From Desulfovibrionaceae bacterium (GTDB lineage Bacteria > Desulfobacterota > Desulfovibrionia > Desulfovibrionales > Desulfovibrionaceae): 64,000 nucleotides of DNA. A program made the translations under genes and the position numbers. The stretch is from contig WRHY01000001.1 in assembly GCA_009783025.1 (NCBI GenBank), positions 248,001 to 312,000 on the forward strand, in the 5' to 3' direction. The notes below the pieces were generated by a model. That model ran no database searches, was not told the DNA's origin, and worked only from the letters and a program-made list of their open reading frames with translations. Positions 20,546-28,460 of this stretch are shown piece after piece (the first letter of the stretch is position 1; each line of letters opens with the position of its first letter).

Positions 20546-21328
20546 TTACAGAATTCCGTCCGCGGCCAGTTGCCTGGCCAGGGCCGTTGCGGCCTCGCTG
20601 ATGCTCACCCCGTCCGGGTTCAGACGCACGGCCTTGCGTTCGGAGAGCGGGGCCTTCACGCCGGCCACATGCAGAAGCGGCGCCACGCTATCGGCGGACA
20701 AACCGATATCGGCCAGGCCAAGCTTGATTGACGGCTTCTTTTTGGCCGCCAGGATCTGCTTCACACTGGGAATCGGGGCTTCGCAGATGTCCGGCACAAT
20801 GGAGACAACCACCGGGCCAATGACCTTGACGCACTCGGTTCCCTGTTCCAGCTTGCGTTCCAGGAGCAGGGCATCGCCCTGGACTTCGGCCTTGCTGACG
20901 TAGCTGACCGAGGTAAAGCCGAGCAGCGCGGCCAGACGCGGCCCCACCTGCTGGGCATACTGGTCGCTGGAACCTTCGGAGCAGATCACCACGTCCACAT
21001 CGCTGATGGAGCGGATCATGGCTGCCAGCACCTTGGAGGTGGCTGTGGCGTCAGCAACGGCCATGACCGGATCATCCAGACAGTACACGGCATCCGGCCC
21101 ACGGGACAAAGCGTCTTTGGCCGAAGCCTCCGTGGCCGCGCCACAGGTCAAGGCGACCAGTTCGCAGCCCGAGGCCTCTTTGAGGCGCACGCCTGTTTCC
21201 AGGCCCATGCGATCATATTCGTTGATCTGGGGCTTGCATTTTTCCATATCCAGTTCGCGGGTCCGTTCATTAATCCGGATATCGGCATCCGACAGAACCC
21301 ATTTGTAACATACGGCTATCTTTTTCAT
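20546..21328 (-). CDS. fixA: Electron transfer flavoprotein beta subunit FixA
   Basis: The 260-aa product matches ETF-beta: an N-terminal KIAVCYKWV, then EYDRMGLETGVRLKEASG, the nucleotide-binding CSEGSSDQYAQQVGPRLAALLG, and a C-terminal ILAAKKKPSIK. It forms the first gene of fixABCX and lies downstream of the acyl-CoA dehydrogenase gene, with a 132-bp gap that contains a strong hairpin. In diazotrophs FixABCX can bifurcate electrons; in carnitine-using enterobacteria it feeds an acyl-CoA reductase. Which applies here is not decidable from sequence. Confidence 0.95.
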   Translation of the reverse strand: MKKIAVCYKWVLSDADIRINERTRELDMEKCKPQINEYDRMGLETGVRLKEASGCELVALTCGAATEASAKDALSRGPDAVYCLDDPVMAVADATATSKVLAAMIRSISDVDVVICSEGSSDQYAQQVGPRLAALLGFTSVSYVSKAEVQGDALLLERKLEQGTECVKVIGPVVVSIVPDICEAPIPSVKQILAAKKKPSIKLGLADIGLSADSVAPLLHVAGVKAPLSERKAVRLNPDGVSISEAATALARQLAADGIL

Positions 21329-21378
21329 TGTCTTCCCGGCCTGTCTTCAGGTCTATGGTATACGCTCTGTGCTCCGAT

Positions 21379-21407
21379 ACCGGGGGAAGTCCCGACCTTC
21401 CCCCGGT
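21379..21407. promoter_or_regulatory. Intercistronic hairpin upstream of fixA
   Basis: A perfect 11-bp stem, ACCGGGGGAAG/CTTCCCCCGGT, with a 7-nt loop lies in the 132-bp gap between the acyl-CoA dehydrogenase gene and fixA. There is no following T-run on the minus strand, so it is more likely an RNA-processing or stability element, giving fixABCX different transcript levels, than a terminator. Confidence 0.5.
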
Positions 21408-21460
21408 TCAGCGGAGGTCTCCGGCAGGCGAAGGCTGGAACTCCCGCCGGAAGACGCAGC

Positions 21461-22597
21461 CTAGGCCAGCACGGCTCCTGAAATGACCATCTTCATCACT
21501 TCATTGGTGCCTTCATAGATTTCCGTGATCTTGGCGTCGCGCAGGAAGCGCTCCACCGGATAATTCCTGGTATACCCGATGCCGCCGTGCAACTGGATGG
21601 CGTCACGGGTGACATCCATGGCCATTCTGGCCGCGGTCAGCTTGGCCATGGCCGAATACTTGCTCCAGCGGCCCGGCGTATCGTTGTACCAGGCCGCCTG
21701 ATAGGTAAGCAGGCGCGCGCCTTCAATCGCGTTGGCCATATCGGCCACCATCCATTGAATGCCCTGGTTGGCGGCAATGGGCTTGCCGAACTGCTTGCGA
21801 TCCTTGATATAAGTAACCGCCGCCTCCATAGCGCCCTGGGCAATGCCCACGGCCTGGGCGGCAACGCCGATACGGCCGGCATCCAGAGCGCGCATGGCGA
21901 TTTTGAAACCGTCGCCTTCTTGCCCCAGCATGTCGGAAACAGGCACCACCATGTTGTCAAAAATCACCTCGGCCGTGGCTGAAGCGCAGATGCCCATTTT
22001 TTCCTCAAGCTGGCCGATCTTCAGGCCCGGATTGTCGCGGTCGACAATAAAAGCGGTGATGCCCTTCAGCCCCTTGTCCGGCTGGGTCATCACGAAAATA
22101 ACATACGTGCCGCCCACACTGCCGTTGGTGATGAACACCTTGGAGCCGTTGATGATAAATTTGTCGCCCTCGCGCACGCCCCGGCTGGCCTGGGCTCCGG
22201 CATCCGTGCCCGCGCCGGGTTCGGTCAGGCAAAAACACCCGATGCTTTTACCCGAGGCCAGATCAGGCAGGTACTTTTGTTTTTGTTCATCCGTGCCAAA
22301 GTAATAAATGGGCTTGGTAGCCATGCCGTGCACGGACAGAATGATGCTGTGCGAGGCGTCCACCCGGGCCAGTTCTTCATAGACGATGGCCGCGGCCAAT
22401 GAATCCACGCCGGTTCCGCCGTATTCTTCCGGCAGGGCCAGACCGAACAGGGAAAGGTCTTTCATCCGGGCCACGGTTTCTTCGGGAAAGCGGTGGGTCT
22501 TGTCTATTTCGGCTGCAATGGGCTTGATTTCGTTGTCGGCGAATTCGCGTACCATGTTGCGGATCAGGACTTGTTCTTCGCTCGGGGAAAAGTTCAT
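21461..22597 (-). CDS. Acyl-CoA dehydrogenase
   Basis: The 378-aa flavoprotein has the family signatures CFCLTEPGAGTDAG (about 120-133), a substrate/FAD-binding QLHGGIGYTRNYPVERFLRDAK, and ITEIYEGTNEV near the C-terminus with the catalytic glutamate in the short-chain acyl-CoA dehydrogenase position. It introduces or, in anaerobic respiratory use, reduces the alpha-beta double bond of an acyl-CoA and exchanges electrons with ETF. It sits between the ABC transporter genes and fixABCX. The substrate chain cannot be told from sequence; a short-chain acyl group is likely. Confidence 0.94.
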   Translation of the reverse strand: MNFSPSEEQVLIRNMVREFADNEIKPIAAEIDKTHRFPEETVARMKDLSLFGLALPEEYGGTGVDSLAAAIVYEELARVDASHSIILSVHGMATKPIYYFGTDEQKQKYLPDLASGKSIGCFCLTEPGAGTDAGAQASRGVREGDKFIINGSKVFITNGSVGGTYVIFVMTQPDKGLKGITAFIVDRDNPGLKIGQLEEKMGICASATAEVIFDNMVVPVSDMLGQEGDGFKIAMRALDAGRIGVAAQAVGIAQGAMEAAVTYIKDRKQFGKPIAANQGIQWMVADMANAIEGARLLTYQAAWYNDTPGRWSKYSAMAKLTAARMAMDVTRDAIQLHGGIGYTRNYPVERFLRDAKITEIYEGTNEVMKMVISGAVLA

Positions 22598-22643
22598 CTG
22601 GGGGCGCTCCTTTTATATAATTATATGTGGTAATTATGGCCTG

Positions 22644-23351
22644 TTATATGCCCATATAGGCCTTAACAAGTTCGTCATCCAGCATGAGCTTTTTGCCCGG
22701 ACCTTCCATGAGCAGGGAGCCGTTGCCCACCACATAGGCGTAGTCGGCTATTTCCAGGGCATGCTGCACGTTCTGCTCCACCAGGAGCACCGTGGTGCCC
22801 TGTTTCCGGATGTCCAGGATCAGGTCAAACACCTTGTCCACGATAATCGGCGCCAGGCCCAGCGTGGGCTCGTCCAGCATGAGCAGTTTCGGCTCGCTCA
22901 TCAGCGCCCGGCCAATGGCCAGCATCTGCTGCTCGCCGCCGGACAGCGAACCGGCCATCTGCTTGCGCCGCTCATACAGAATGGGCAGCAGTTGGTAGAT
23001 CTTTTCCATGTTGGCCACCCTGTTGGTCCTGGGGCCGGGCAGGTAAGCGCCCATTTCAATATTCTCCTGCACGCTCATGAAGGGAAACACGCGGCGTCCT
23101 TCCGGCGTCTGGATCAGGCCTTTTTCCACAATCTTGTTGGCAGGCACGTTGTCGATGCGTTCACCGTTGAAGGTGATTTCCCCGTGCTTCTGGCGGTGCG
23201 TTCCGGAGATGCAGTTAATCAGCGTGCTTTTTCCGGCGGCGTTGGAACCCACCAGGGCCACGATTTGATGATCCTCGACTTGCAGCGAAATGCCGGAAAG
23301 CGCCTGGAAGTCTCCATATGAGGCATAGAGCTGGTTTACAAGCAAAGCCAT
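22644..23351 (-). CDS. livF: ABC transporter ATP-binding protein, LivF type
   Basis: The 235-aa ATPase has Walker A GSNAAGKST, the Q-loop region, signature SLSGGEQQMLAIGRAL, Walker B LLMLDEPTLGLAP and the switch histidine region VLLVEQN. It is one of two ATPases of a branched-chain-amino-acid-type (HAAT) importer encoded with livG, livM, livH and a binding protein. The conserved LGLAP after Walker B is typical of LivF. It follows livG by about 60 bp and precedes the acyl-CoA dehydrogenase gene. Confidence 0.93.
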   Translation of the reverse strand: MALLVNQLYASYGDFQALSGISLQVEDHQIVALVGSNAAGKSTLINCISGTHRQKHGEITFNGERIDNVPANKIVEKGLIQTPEGRRVFPFMSVQENIEMGAYLPGPRTNRVANMEKIYQLLPILYERRKQMAGSLSGGEQQMLAIGRALMSEPKLLMLDEPTLGLAPIIVDKVFDLILDIRKQGTTVLLVEQNVQHALEIADYAYVVGNGSLLMEGPGKKLMLDDELVKAYMGI

Positions 23352-23411
23352 GAAAATACCTCGACAGTCATAGAGTTGGAGCGAGCCGCCGCGTTGCCGT
23401 TCCGGAGCGGG

Positions 23412-24143
23412 TTAATGCGCGGCATGCGCATACTTCTTGCCCAGGTAGGCCTCAATGACCTGCTCATTGTTCCGCACTTCTTCCGGAGTGCCCGCCGCGA
23501 TCACCTGCCCCTGGTTAAGCACGATGATCCGCTGACTCAAGGACATGACCGCGCTCATCACGTGTTCGATCATGACCACTCCCGTGCCCATCGCATGAAT
23601 GCGGGCGATAACGTCCGACATTTCCTTGACCTCGGGCGGCGTGAGCCCGCCCATGACCTCATCCAGCAACACCACCTTGGGTTTGGCTGCCAGAACCCTG
23701 GCCAGTTCCAACTTCTTGCGATACCCGATGGGCAACCCTTTGGCCTTGTCGCCGGCAATGTGCAAAAGCCCCACCTGATCCAAGGCTTCTCTGGCGATAC
23801 AGCGGGCATCGCCCATGTTGTTCTCGTACCACAGGCTCCCGATCAACACGTTTTCGAGCACCGTAAGGTTCTGGAAGGGTTTGGTGATCTGGAAGGTGCG
23901 GCACAGGCCCACGCAGGTAATTTTATGCGGCCTCCAGTTGGTCACTTCCTGGTTGTCGAAAAACACCTTGCCTTCCGAGGGCTCGTAAAAGCCGGTGATC
24001 ATACTGAACAGGGTAGTCTTGCCCGCCCCATTGGGGCCGATGACGCCAACCAGTTCGTGCTGCCCGATGTCCATGTTCACATTGGATACGGCTGTCAGCC
24101 CGCCAAAGCGCATGGTCAGGAATTCTGTCTTAAGCATGAGCAT
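23412..24143 (-). CDS. livG: ABC transporter ATP-binding protein, LivG type
   Basis: The 243-aa ATPase has Walker A GPNGAGKTT, GLCRTFQI in the Q-loop region, a Walker B VVLLDEVMGGLTP and a VVMIEHVM switch region. The ABC signature is shifted to LPIGYRKKLELARVLA, as in many LivG proteins. The ATG at 24143 or the one at 24137 could be used. Its 5' end lies inside the 3' end of livM (28-bp overlap). It pairs with LivF to drive the importer. Confidence 0.93.
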   Translation of the reverse strand: MLMLKTEFLTMRFGGLTAVSNVNMDIGQHELVGVIGPNGAGKTTLFSMITGFYEPSEGKVFFDNQEVTNWRPHKITCVGLCRTFQITKPFQNLTVLENVLIGSLWYENNMGDARCIAREALDQVGLLHIAGDKAKGLPIGYRKKLELARVLAAKPKVVLLDEVMGGLTPPEVKEMSDVIARIHAMGTGVVMIEHVMSAVMSLSQRIIVLNQGQVIAAGTPEEVRNNEQVIEAYLGKKYAHAAH

Positions 24144-25222
24144 GCCCCCCCGGCTTTAGAGGCGCGGCTTTTGGACGCGCCGAGCTTGGCGAAAGCCTTT
24201 TTGCACCTGTCACGAAATTCGACCACAATCCCCCTGGGGATGAACAGCACGACCAGAATCAGAATCAAGGCGTACACGGTCAGGCTGGCTCCGCTGGCCA
24301 GGTCCGGGAAGGACGAGCGCAGAGTGATTTCCAAAGGCGTGATCACGGCCGCACCCATAATCGGCCCGATGGCCGTGCCCATGCCGCCGATGATGGCATA
24401 CAGGGCAAACTGGATGGAAAGCTCGTGCCCGAATACATACATGGGTTCGATGAACATGTTGTACTGGGCGTACAAGGTGCCTCCCACCGAGGTCAGGGCC
24501 GCGCTGATGACAAAGGAGGAGAGCTTGGCATTCAGGGTGTTGATGCCCAGCGCTTCGGCCGCGTCCTCGTTTTCGCGCAGGGCTGTCCAGCGGTAGCCGA
24601 TGGGGCTGCACTCCAGCCGCCGCGACAGGAAGTACACAAAGAGCATCAAGCCCATGAAGATATACACCCAGGTAAGTTCGTTCTCGAAAATCATGTTCTG
24701 CACGCCCGGCCGCCAGGGAATCAGCAGGCCTTCCGCGCCGCCGGTGAGCTTGCGGGCGTGCACGGCCGCGATTTCCATGAGAGCCAGGAACGCAATAGTG
24801 CACAGAGCGAAAAACTTGCCCTTCAGGCGCAAGGTGATGATGCCCAGGAACAGGGCCAGGCACATGGATATGCCCACGCCCACAACCATGCCCACCCAGG
24901 GCGAGACACCGGCTTTCACGAACAGGATCGAGGAACTGTAGGCTCCGGCACCGAAAAAGGCGGCGTTGCCCAAAGAGAACTTGCCCGCATAACCGCCCAG
25001 GATGTTCCAGGCCCCGGCCATGGCTCCCCACAGGCAGATCAGAGCGATGATATTCAAGGAGAATTTGGCGTCCTCCCGCAAAATCAGGCTCATCAAAAGA
25101 GGCAGGGAGATCACCGCGGCCAGGACCAGCACGGTACGGACTACGGAACGTCGCCGCTCTTCCCGCATGGCCAGGACATCATCGTGATAGGAAGGATCTA
25201 TGAGAGATTTGTCTTTTGCCAT
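24116..25222 (-). CDS. livM: ABC transporter permease, LivM type
   Basis: The 368-aa product is a polytopic membrane protein with a basic cytoplasmic N-terminus of about 30 residues and hydrophobic segments from about 31 to 330. NILGGYAGKFSLGNAAFFGAGAY and the later ENEDAAEALGIN (the ATPase-contacting loop) are characteristic of LivM permeases. Its start overlaps the livH stop by one base, and its end overlaps livG. The last 30 residues are rich in Ala, Ser and Lys and may be an accessory tail. Confidence 0.93.
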   Translation of the reverse strand: MAKDKSLIDPSYHDDVLAMREERRRSVVRTVLVLAAVISLPLLMSLILREDAKFSLNIIALICLWGAMAGAWNILGGYAGKFSLGNAAFFGAGAYSSSILFVKAGVSPWVGMVVGVGISMCLALFLGIITLRLKGKFFALCTIAFLALMEIAAVHARKLTGGAEGLLIPWRPGVQNMIFENELTWVYIFMGLMLFVYFLSRRLECSPIGYRWTALRENEDAAEALGINTLNAKLSSFVISAALTSVGGTLYAQYNMFIEPMYVFGHELSIQFALYAIIGGMGTAIGPIMGAAVITPLEITLRSSFPDLASGASLTVYALILILVVLFIPRGIVVEFRDRCKKAFAKLGASKSRASKAGGACSCLRQNS

Positions 25223-26112
25223 TACAAGCCTATCTCCTCAGCCCCCTTCTGGCCGAAAAGGCCGTTGGGACGGAAAATTAATACCAGGATGAACACCGCG
25301 AAATAGACCGCCTGCTTCAGGCCGGTGTCGATGAAAAATCCGCTCAAGGTCTCGACCAGGCCGATAATCAGGCCGCCCAGAAGCGCGCCAGTCATGCTTC
25401 CCATGCCGCCAAGCACGACCACGACAAAGGAAACCGTGCCGAACGTGATGCCCACAGTGGGATATACGGGAAAAATGGGCGCGAGCAGCGCGCCCGCAAT
25501 ACCCACCAGCAGGGCTCCCAGGGCAAAGGTAAGCATGAACACCCGGTCGATGTTCACGCCCATGAGCTGGGCCGCGGCCTTGTCCTGCACCGTGGCCCGG
25601 ATGGATCGGCCCGTGTAGGTGAAGGCGATAAAGACAAACAGCGCCACGGCCACGATAATGGCCACCACAAAGGCGATAAGCGGGGCCACGCCAATCTGGA
25701 CACCCGCTATATGCAGCACCTGCGCGCCCACATCGCTTTGCAGCATGCGGTAGTCCGCGGTCCAGAACACCAGGGCGCTGTTGGACATGAGCATGCCCAG
25801 ACCCACAGTGGCGAAAATCTGCACGACCATCGGGGAGGCAAGGGTTCTGCGGATCACCAGAGCATAAATGGCGGCCCCGTAAAAAAACATGATCGCGGCC
25901 ACGATGGGCAGAGCCGCGTAGGGCGACATGCCGGTCATGACCACCAGCCAATAGGTGAGAAACATGGAGAGCATAAGAAATTCGCCATGCGCGAAGTTCA
26001 CTATGCGCATGACCCCGAAAATCAGGGTCAGGCCGATGGAAATCAGGGCGTACACGCCACCGATGAGCAGGCCGGAAATAATGAGTTGTACATAGATCGA
26101 TGCGTCTGCCAC
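25222..26112 (-). CDS. livH: ABC transporter permease, LivH type
   Basis: The 296-aa permease is almost wholly hydrophobic and has the LivH hallmarks GGVYALISIGLTLIFGVMRI near residue 18, NFAHGEFLMLS, TVQDKAAAQLMGVN (the ATPase-contacting loop, about 181) and VVVLGGMGSMTGALLGGL. With LivM it forms the membrane channel. It lies between the binding-protein gene and livM. Confidence 0.94.
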   Translation of the reverse strand: MADASIYVQLIISGLLIGGVYALISIGLTLIFGVMRIVNFAHGEFLMLSMFLTYWLVVMTGMSPYAALPIVAAIMFFYGAAIYALVIRRTLASPMVVQIFATVGLGMLMSNSALVFWTADYRMLQSDVGAQVLHIAGVQIGVAPLIAFVVAIIVAVALFVFIAFTYTGRSIRATVQDKAAAQLMGVNIDRVFMLTFALGALLVGIAGALLAPIFPVYPTVGITFGTVSFVVVVLGGMGSMTGALLGGLIIGLVETLSGFFIDTGLKQAVYFAVFILVLIFRPNGLFGQKGAEEIGL

Positions 26113-26220
26113 TGTGAATTCCTCATTCCTCTGGCATCCGGGTTTATGGTGCGGGAAGCCGCCGTGGCGGCGGCTTCCCGCCTTTTGCCCAAGGAGAACA
26201 GAGTCGGGTTGCGGTGGTAG

Positions 26221-27564
26221 TTACGAACGCTCTTTCCAGGTCGGCAGAGGAATCATTTCCGGCGCGCGGTTGGCGTACTTTTCCGGGAAGACCACGTTAA
26301 CCTTGTCGTCCAGCCACTGCAGAATGGTGCAGAAGGCGCGCTCGTTCTGGCCGCCGTTGGGTTGGTCATGGGGAATGAACTTGCAGCCGCAGCCGTTGGC
26401 CATGGCGCCGGCGGGCAGATCCAGAGACATGGCCGCTTCCCTGATTTCGTCCGGATCAAGGCTCTTGACCTTGGGGAAGACCTCATTGAACAGCACCATG
26501 CTGGCCGCAAAGGAGAGCCAGGCGTTCGACGAGGGGATCTGTCCGTTTTTCATGGCCTTATAGCGCTTTATGAATTCCTCGCGCATGGCCAGAGCTTCGG
26601 GCAAAAGCGCCCTGGCATTGACGTCCGTGGGGAAGTCGGAACTGAAGATGCCGTTCACGGTCTTGCCGATGTTCTGGGCCAGGTTGGGCACGCCCCAGCC
26701 TGCCGAGGTGCCGATCAACACGGAGGGATTGACGTCAAGATCGCGCAATTGCTTGCAGAGCACAATGGCGTCAGCGCCGATGCTGGCGCACAGGATTCCG
26801 TCCGGCTTGGCCGCTTTCAGCTTGAGCACCACCGGGGAGAGGTCGGTGGACTTGGCGCTGTAGCCTTCATCAGCCACGATTTTCAGGCCGTGCTTTTTGG
26901 CCCGCTCCAGAATGCCGTCGCGCACGGACGCGCCGTAGGTACCGTCTTCCCAGGCCACGCCAATGGTAAAATCTTCAGGCTTTTTGCCCATTCTGGGCGC
27001 AATGTACTCGGCCACGAAGCTGGCCGAGTCGCCGCCGGAAAAGGAAGCTGGAGCCACGCAACGGAACAGGTACTGGAACCCCCGCTTGGTCAGGTCAGTG
27101 ACAACCGCATTGCCTTCCCAGTAAACAACCTTGTTGCGTTCAGCCACGGCAGTGGCGGTATAGGCGATGGCCGAGGAAAAACTTCCGGTTACCAGTCTGA
27201 CTTTTTCATTGCTGATCAGGCGGTTCATTTCGCTGGTGGCCGCTGTCTGATCCGGGGCGTTGGCCCTGGCGAACACAATTTTCTTTTTGCCGCTCAGGGT
27301 GTTGACCCCGCCTTGCTCATTGACGAGCTGCTGCGCCACTTCACAACCGGCCAGACCTTCATTACCGCCAAAAGCCAGGTTGCCGGTCAGGGGAAAGATC
27401 ATGCCGATCTTCCATTCGTCGTTGGCAGCCATGGCCGAGGTTTCCCGCAGGAAAAACGGACCGACGGACAGCGCCGCCGCGGCCACGGCCGTGCCCTGGA
27501 GGAACGTGCGTCTGCTGACCTGGGGCGCGCCGACGATTTCCGCATTGTTCTTTTTGGACTTCAT
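26221..27564 (-). CDS. ABC transporter substrate-binding protein (Tat-exported, LivK-like)
   Basis: The 447-aa product starts at ATG 27564, supported by AGAGG upstream; an in-frame start 39 bp earlier gives no better fit. Its N-terminus has a twin-arginine signal, SRRTFLQG, followed by a hydrophobic stretch, which is unusual for a LivK-type protein and suggests export of a folded protein. The body is a periplasmic leucine-binding-protein fold (IGMIFPLTGNLAFGG). It should choose the substrate of the importer. HAAT-family binding proteins take amino acids, amides, aromatic or short organic acids; an acid that is then activated with CoA would fit this operon. Confidence 0.92.
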   Translation of the reverse strand: MKSKKNNAEIVGAPQVSRRTFLQGTAVAAAALSVGPFFLRETSAMAANDEWKIGMIFPLTGNLAFGGNEGLAGCEVAQQLVNEQGGVNTLSGKKKIVFARANAPDQTAATSEMNRLISNEKVRLVTGSFSSAIAYTATAVAERNKVVYWEGNAVVTDLTKRGFQYLFRCVAPASFSGGDSASFVAEYIAPRMGKKPEDFTIGVAWEDGTYGASVRDGILERAKKHGLKIVADEGYSAKSTDLSPVVLKLKAAKPDGILCASIGADAIVLCKQLRDLDVNPSVLIGTSAGWGVPNLAQNIGKTVNGIFSSDFPTDVNARALLPEALAMREEFIKRYKAMKNGQIPSSNAWLSFAASMVLFNEVFPKVKSLDPDEIREAAMSLDLPAGAMANGCGCKFIPHDQPNGGQNERAFCTILQWLDDKVNVVFPEKYANRAPEMIPLPTWKERS

Positions 27565-27660
27565 GCAATACCTCTCTATTGTAAAATTGTATCTTCCGCC
27601 CAACGGCGATCAACACTCATCTACGCCTCTGTTTGCGATACTGTTGTGAGGGATGCGGCC

Positions 27661-28425
27661 CTAGGCATTGTCGAACCGGGTTTCCCTCTTTTCAATAAAG
27701 GCCGCGGATGCCTCGCGGAAGTCCGGGTAAGCCTGGAACTCCACGGTACAGCGCAGGTTATTGGCAAATTTTTGCGGCAACTGCCGGTCGTAGTTTTCAT
27801 TCAGGCAGCGCTTCCAGAGCATCAAGGCCCGGCGCGAATTGGCCGCGAATTCCCGGGCCAGGGCCTGAGCCTCGTCCAAAAGAGCCTCCCTGGGCACAAC
27901 CTTGTGGATGCCGCCGTAATGGTGGATCTGCTCGGCCGTCAGGGGATTCCCGGAAAATGCCATGTAGCGCAACACCTTTTCCGGAACCATCAGGGAGGCG
28001 AACCCATCCGCGCCGATGATCCCGACCTTGATTTCCGAAAGCATGAACTTCGCGCCCTGCACGGCCACCAGCACGTCGCAGCATCCGGCAAAGGCGCAGC
28101 CCGCACCGGCGGCGGCTCCGTTAACAGCCCCGATAACCGGGTAACGGCAGTTCTTGACCGACATGTAGGCGTTCAGGATGATATCATAATACGCAGTGCA
28201 ACTGCCACGTTCGTAGAATTCGCTGAATTCGCCGAGATCGTTCCCGGCCATGAAGATTTTCCCGGCCGACGTCAGGATGACCGCCTTGATGTCTTCCCTG
28301 GCGTCCAGGGCGTAAAAGGTGTCGCGCAGTTCGATATAGGCTTCGCCGCAGGTGGCGTTGGCCGGGGGGCGGTCATAGGTCACAGTGGCAATAAAATCTT
28401 GCACGTCTACTTTAACAAAGCTCAT
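27661..28425 (-). CDS. Enoyl-CoA hydratase/isomerase family protein (crotonase fold)
   Basis: The protein is about 254 aa from ATG 28425, with AAGGAG 6 nt upstream; an adjacent ATG at 28428 is also possible. It has the oxyanion-hole motifs of crotonases: AGNDLGEF (about 67) and NGAAAGAGCAFAGCCD (about 103-118). In true hydratases a glutamate usually stands in the second motif (GCEL); here it is alanine (GCAF). The second catalytic position is kept in MLSEIKVGIIG. It may therefore be an isomerase or act on an unusual acyl group. It follows the CoA-transferase gene by about 35 bp and precedes the transporter genes. Confidence 0.9.
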   Translation of the reverse strand: MSFVKVDVQDFIATVTYDRPPANATCGEAYIELRDTFYALDAREDIKAVILTSAGKIFMAGNDLGEFSEFYERGSCTAYYDIILNAYMSVKNCRYPVIGAVNGAAAGAGCAFAGCCDVLVAVQGAKFMLSEIKVGIIGADGFASLMVPEKVLRYMAFSGNPLTAEQIHHYGGIHKVVPREALLDEAQALAREFAANSRRALMLWKRCLNENYDRQLPQKFANNLRCTVEFQAYPDFREASAAFIEKRETRFDNA

Positions 28426-28460
28426 CATACACTCCTTGGACAGTTGAGATGGCGGGCACG

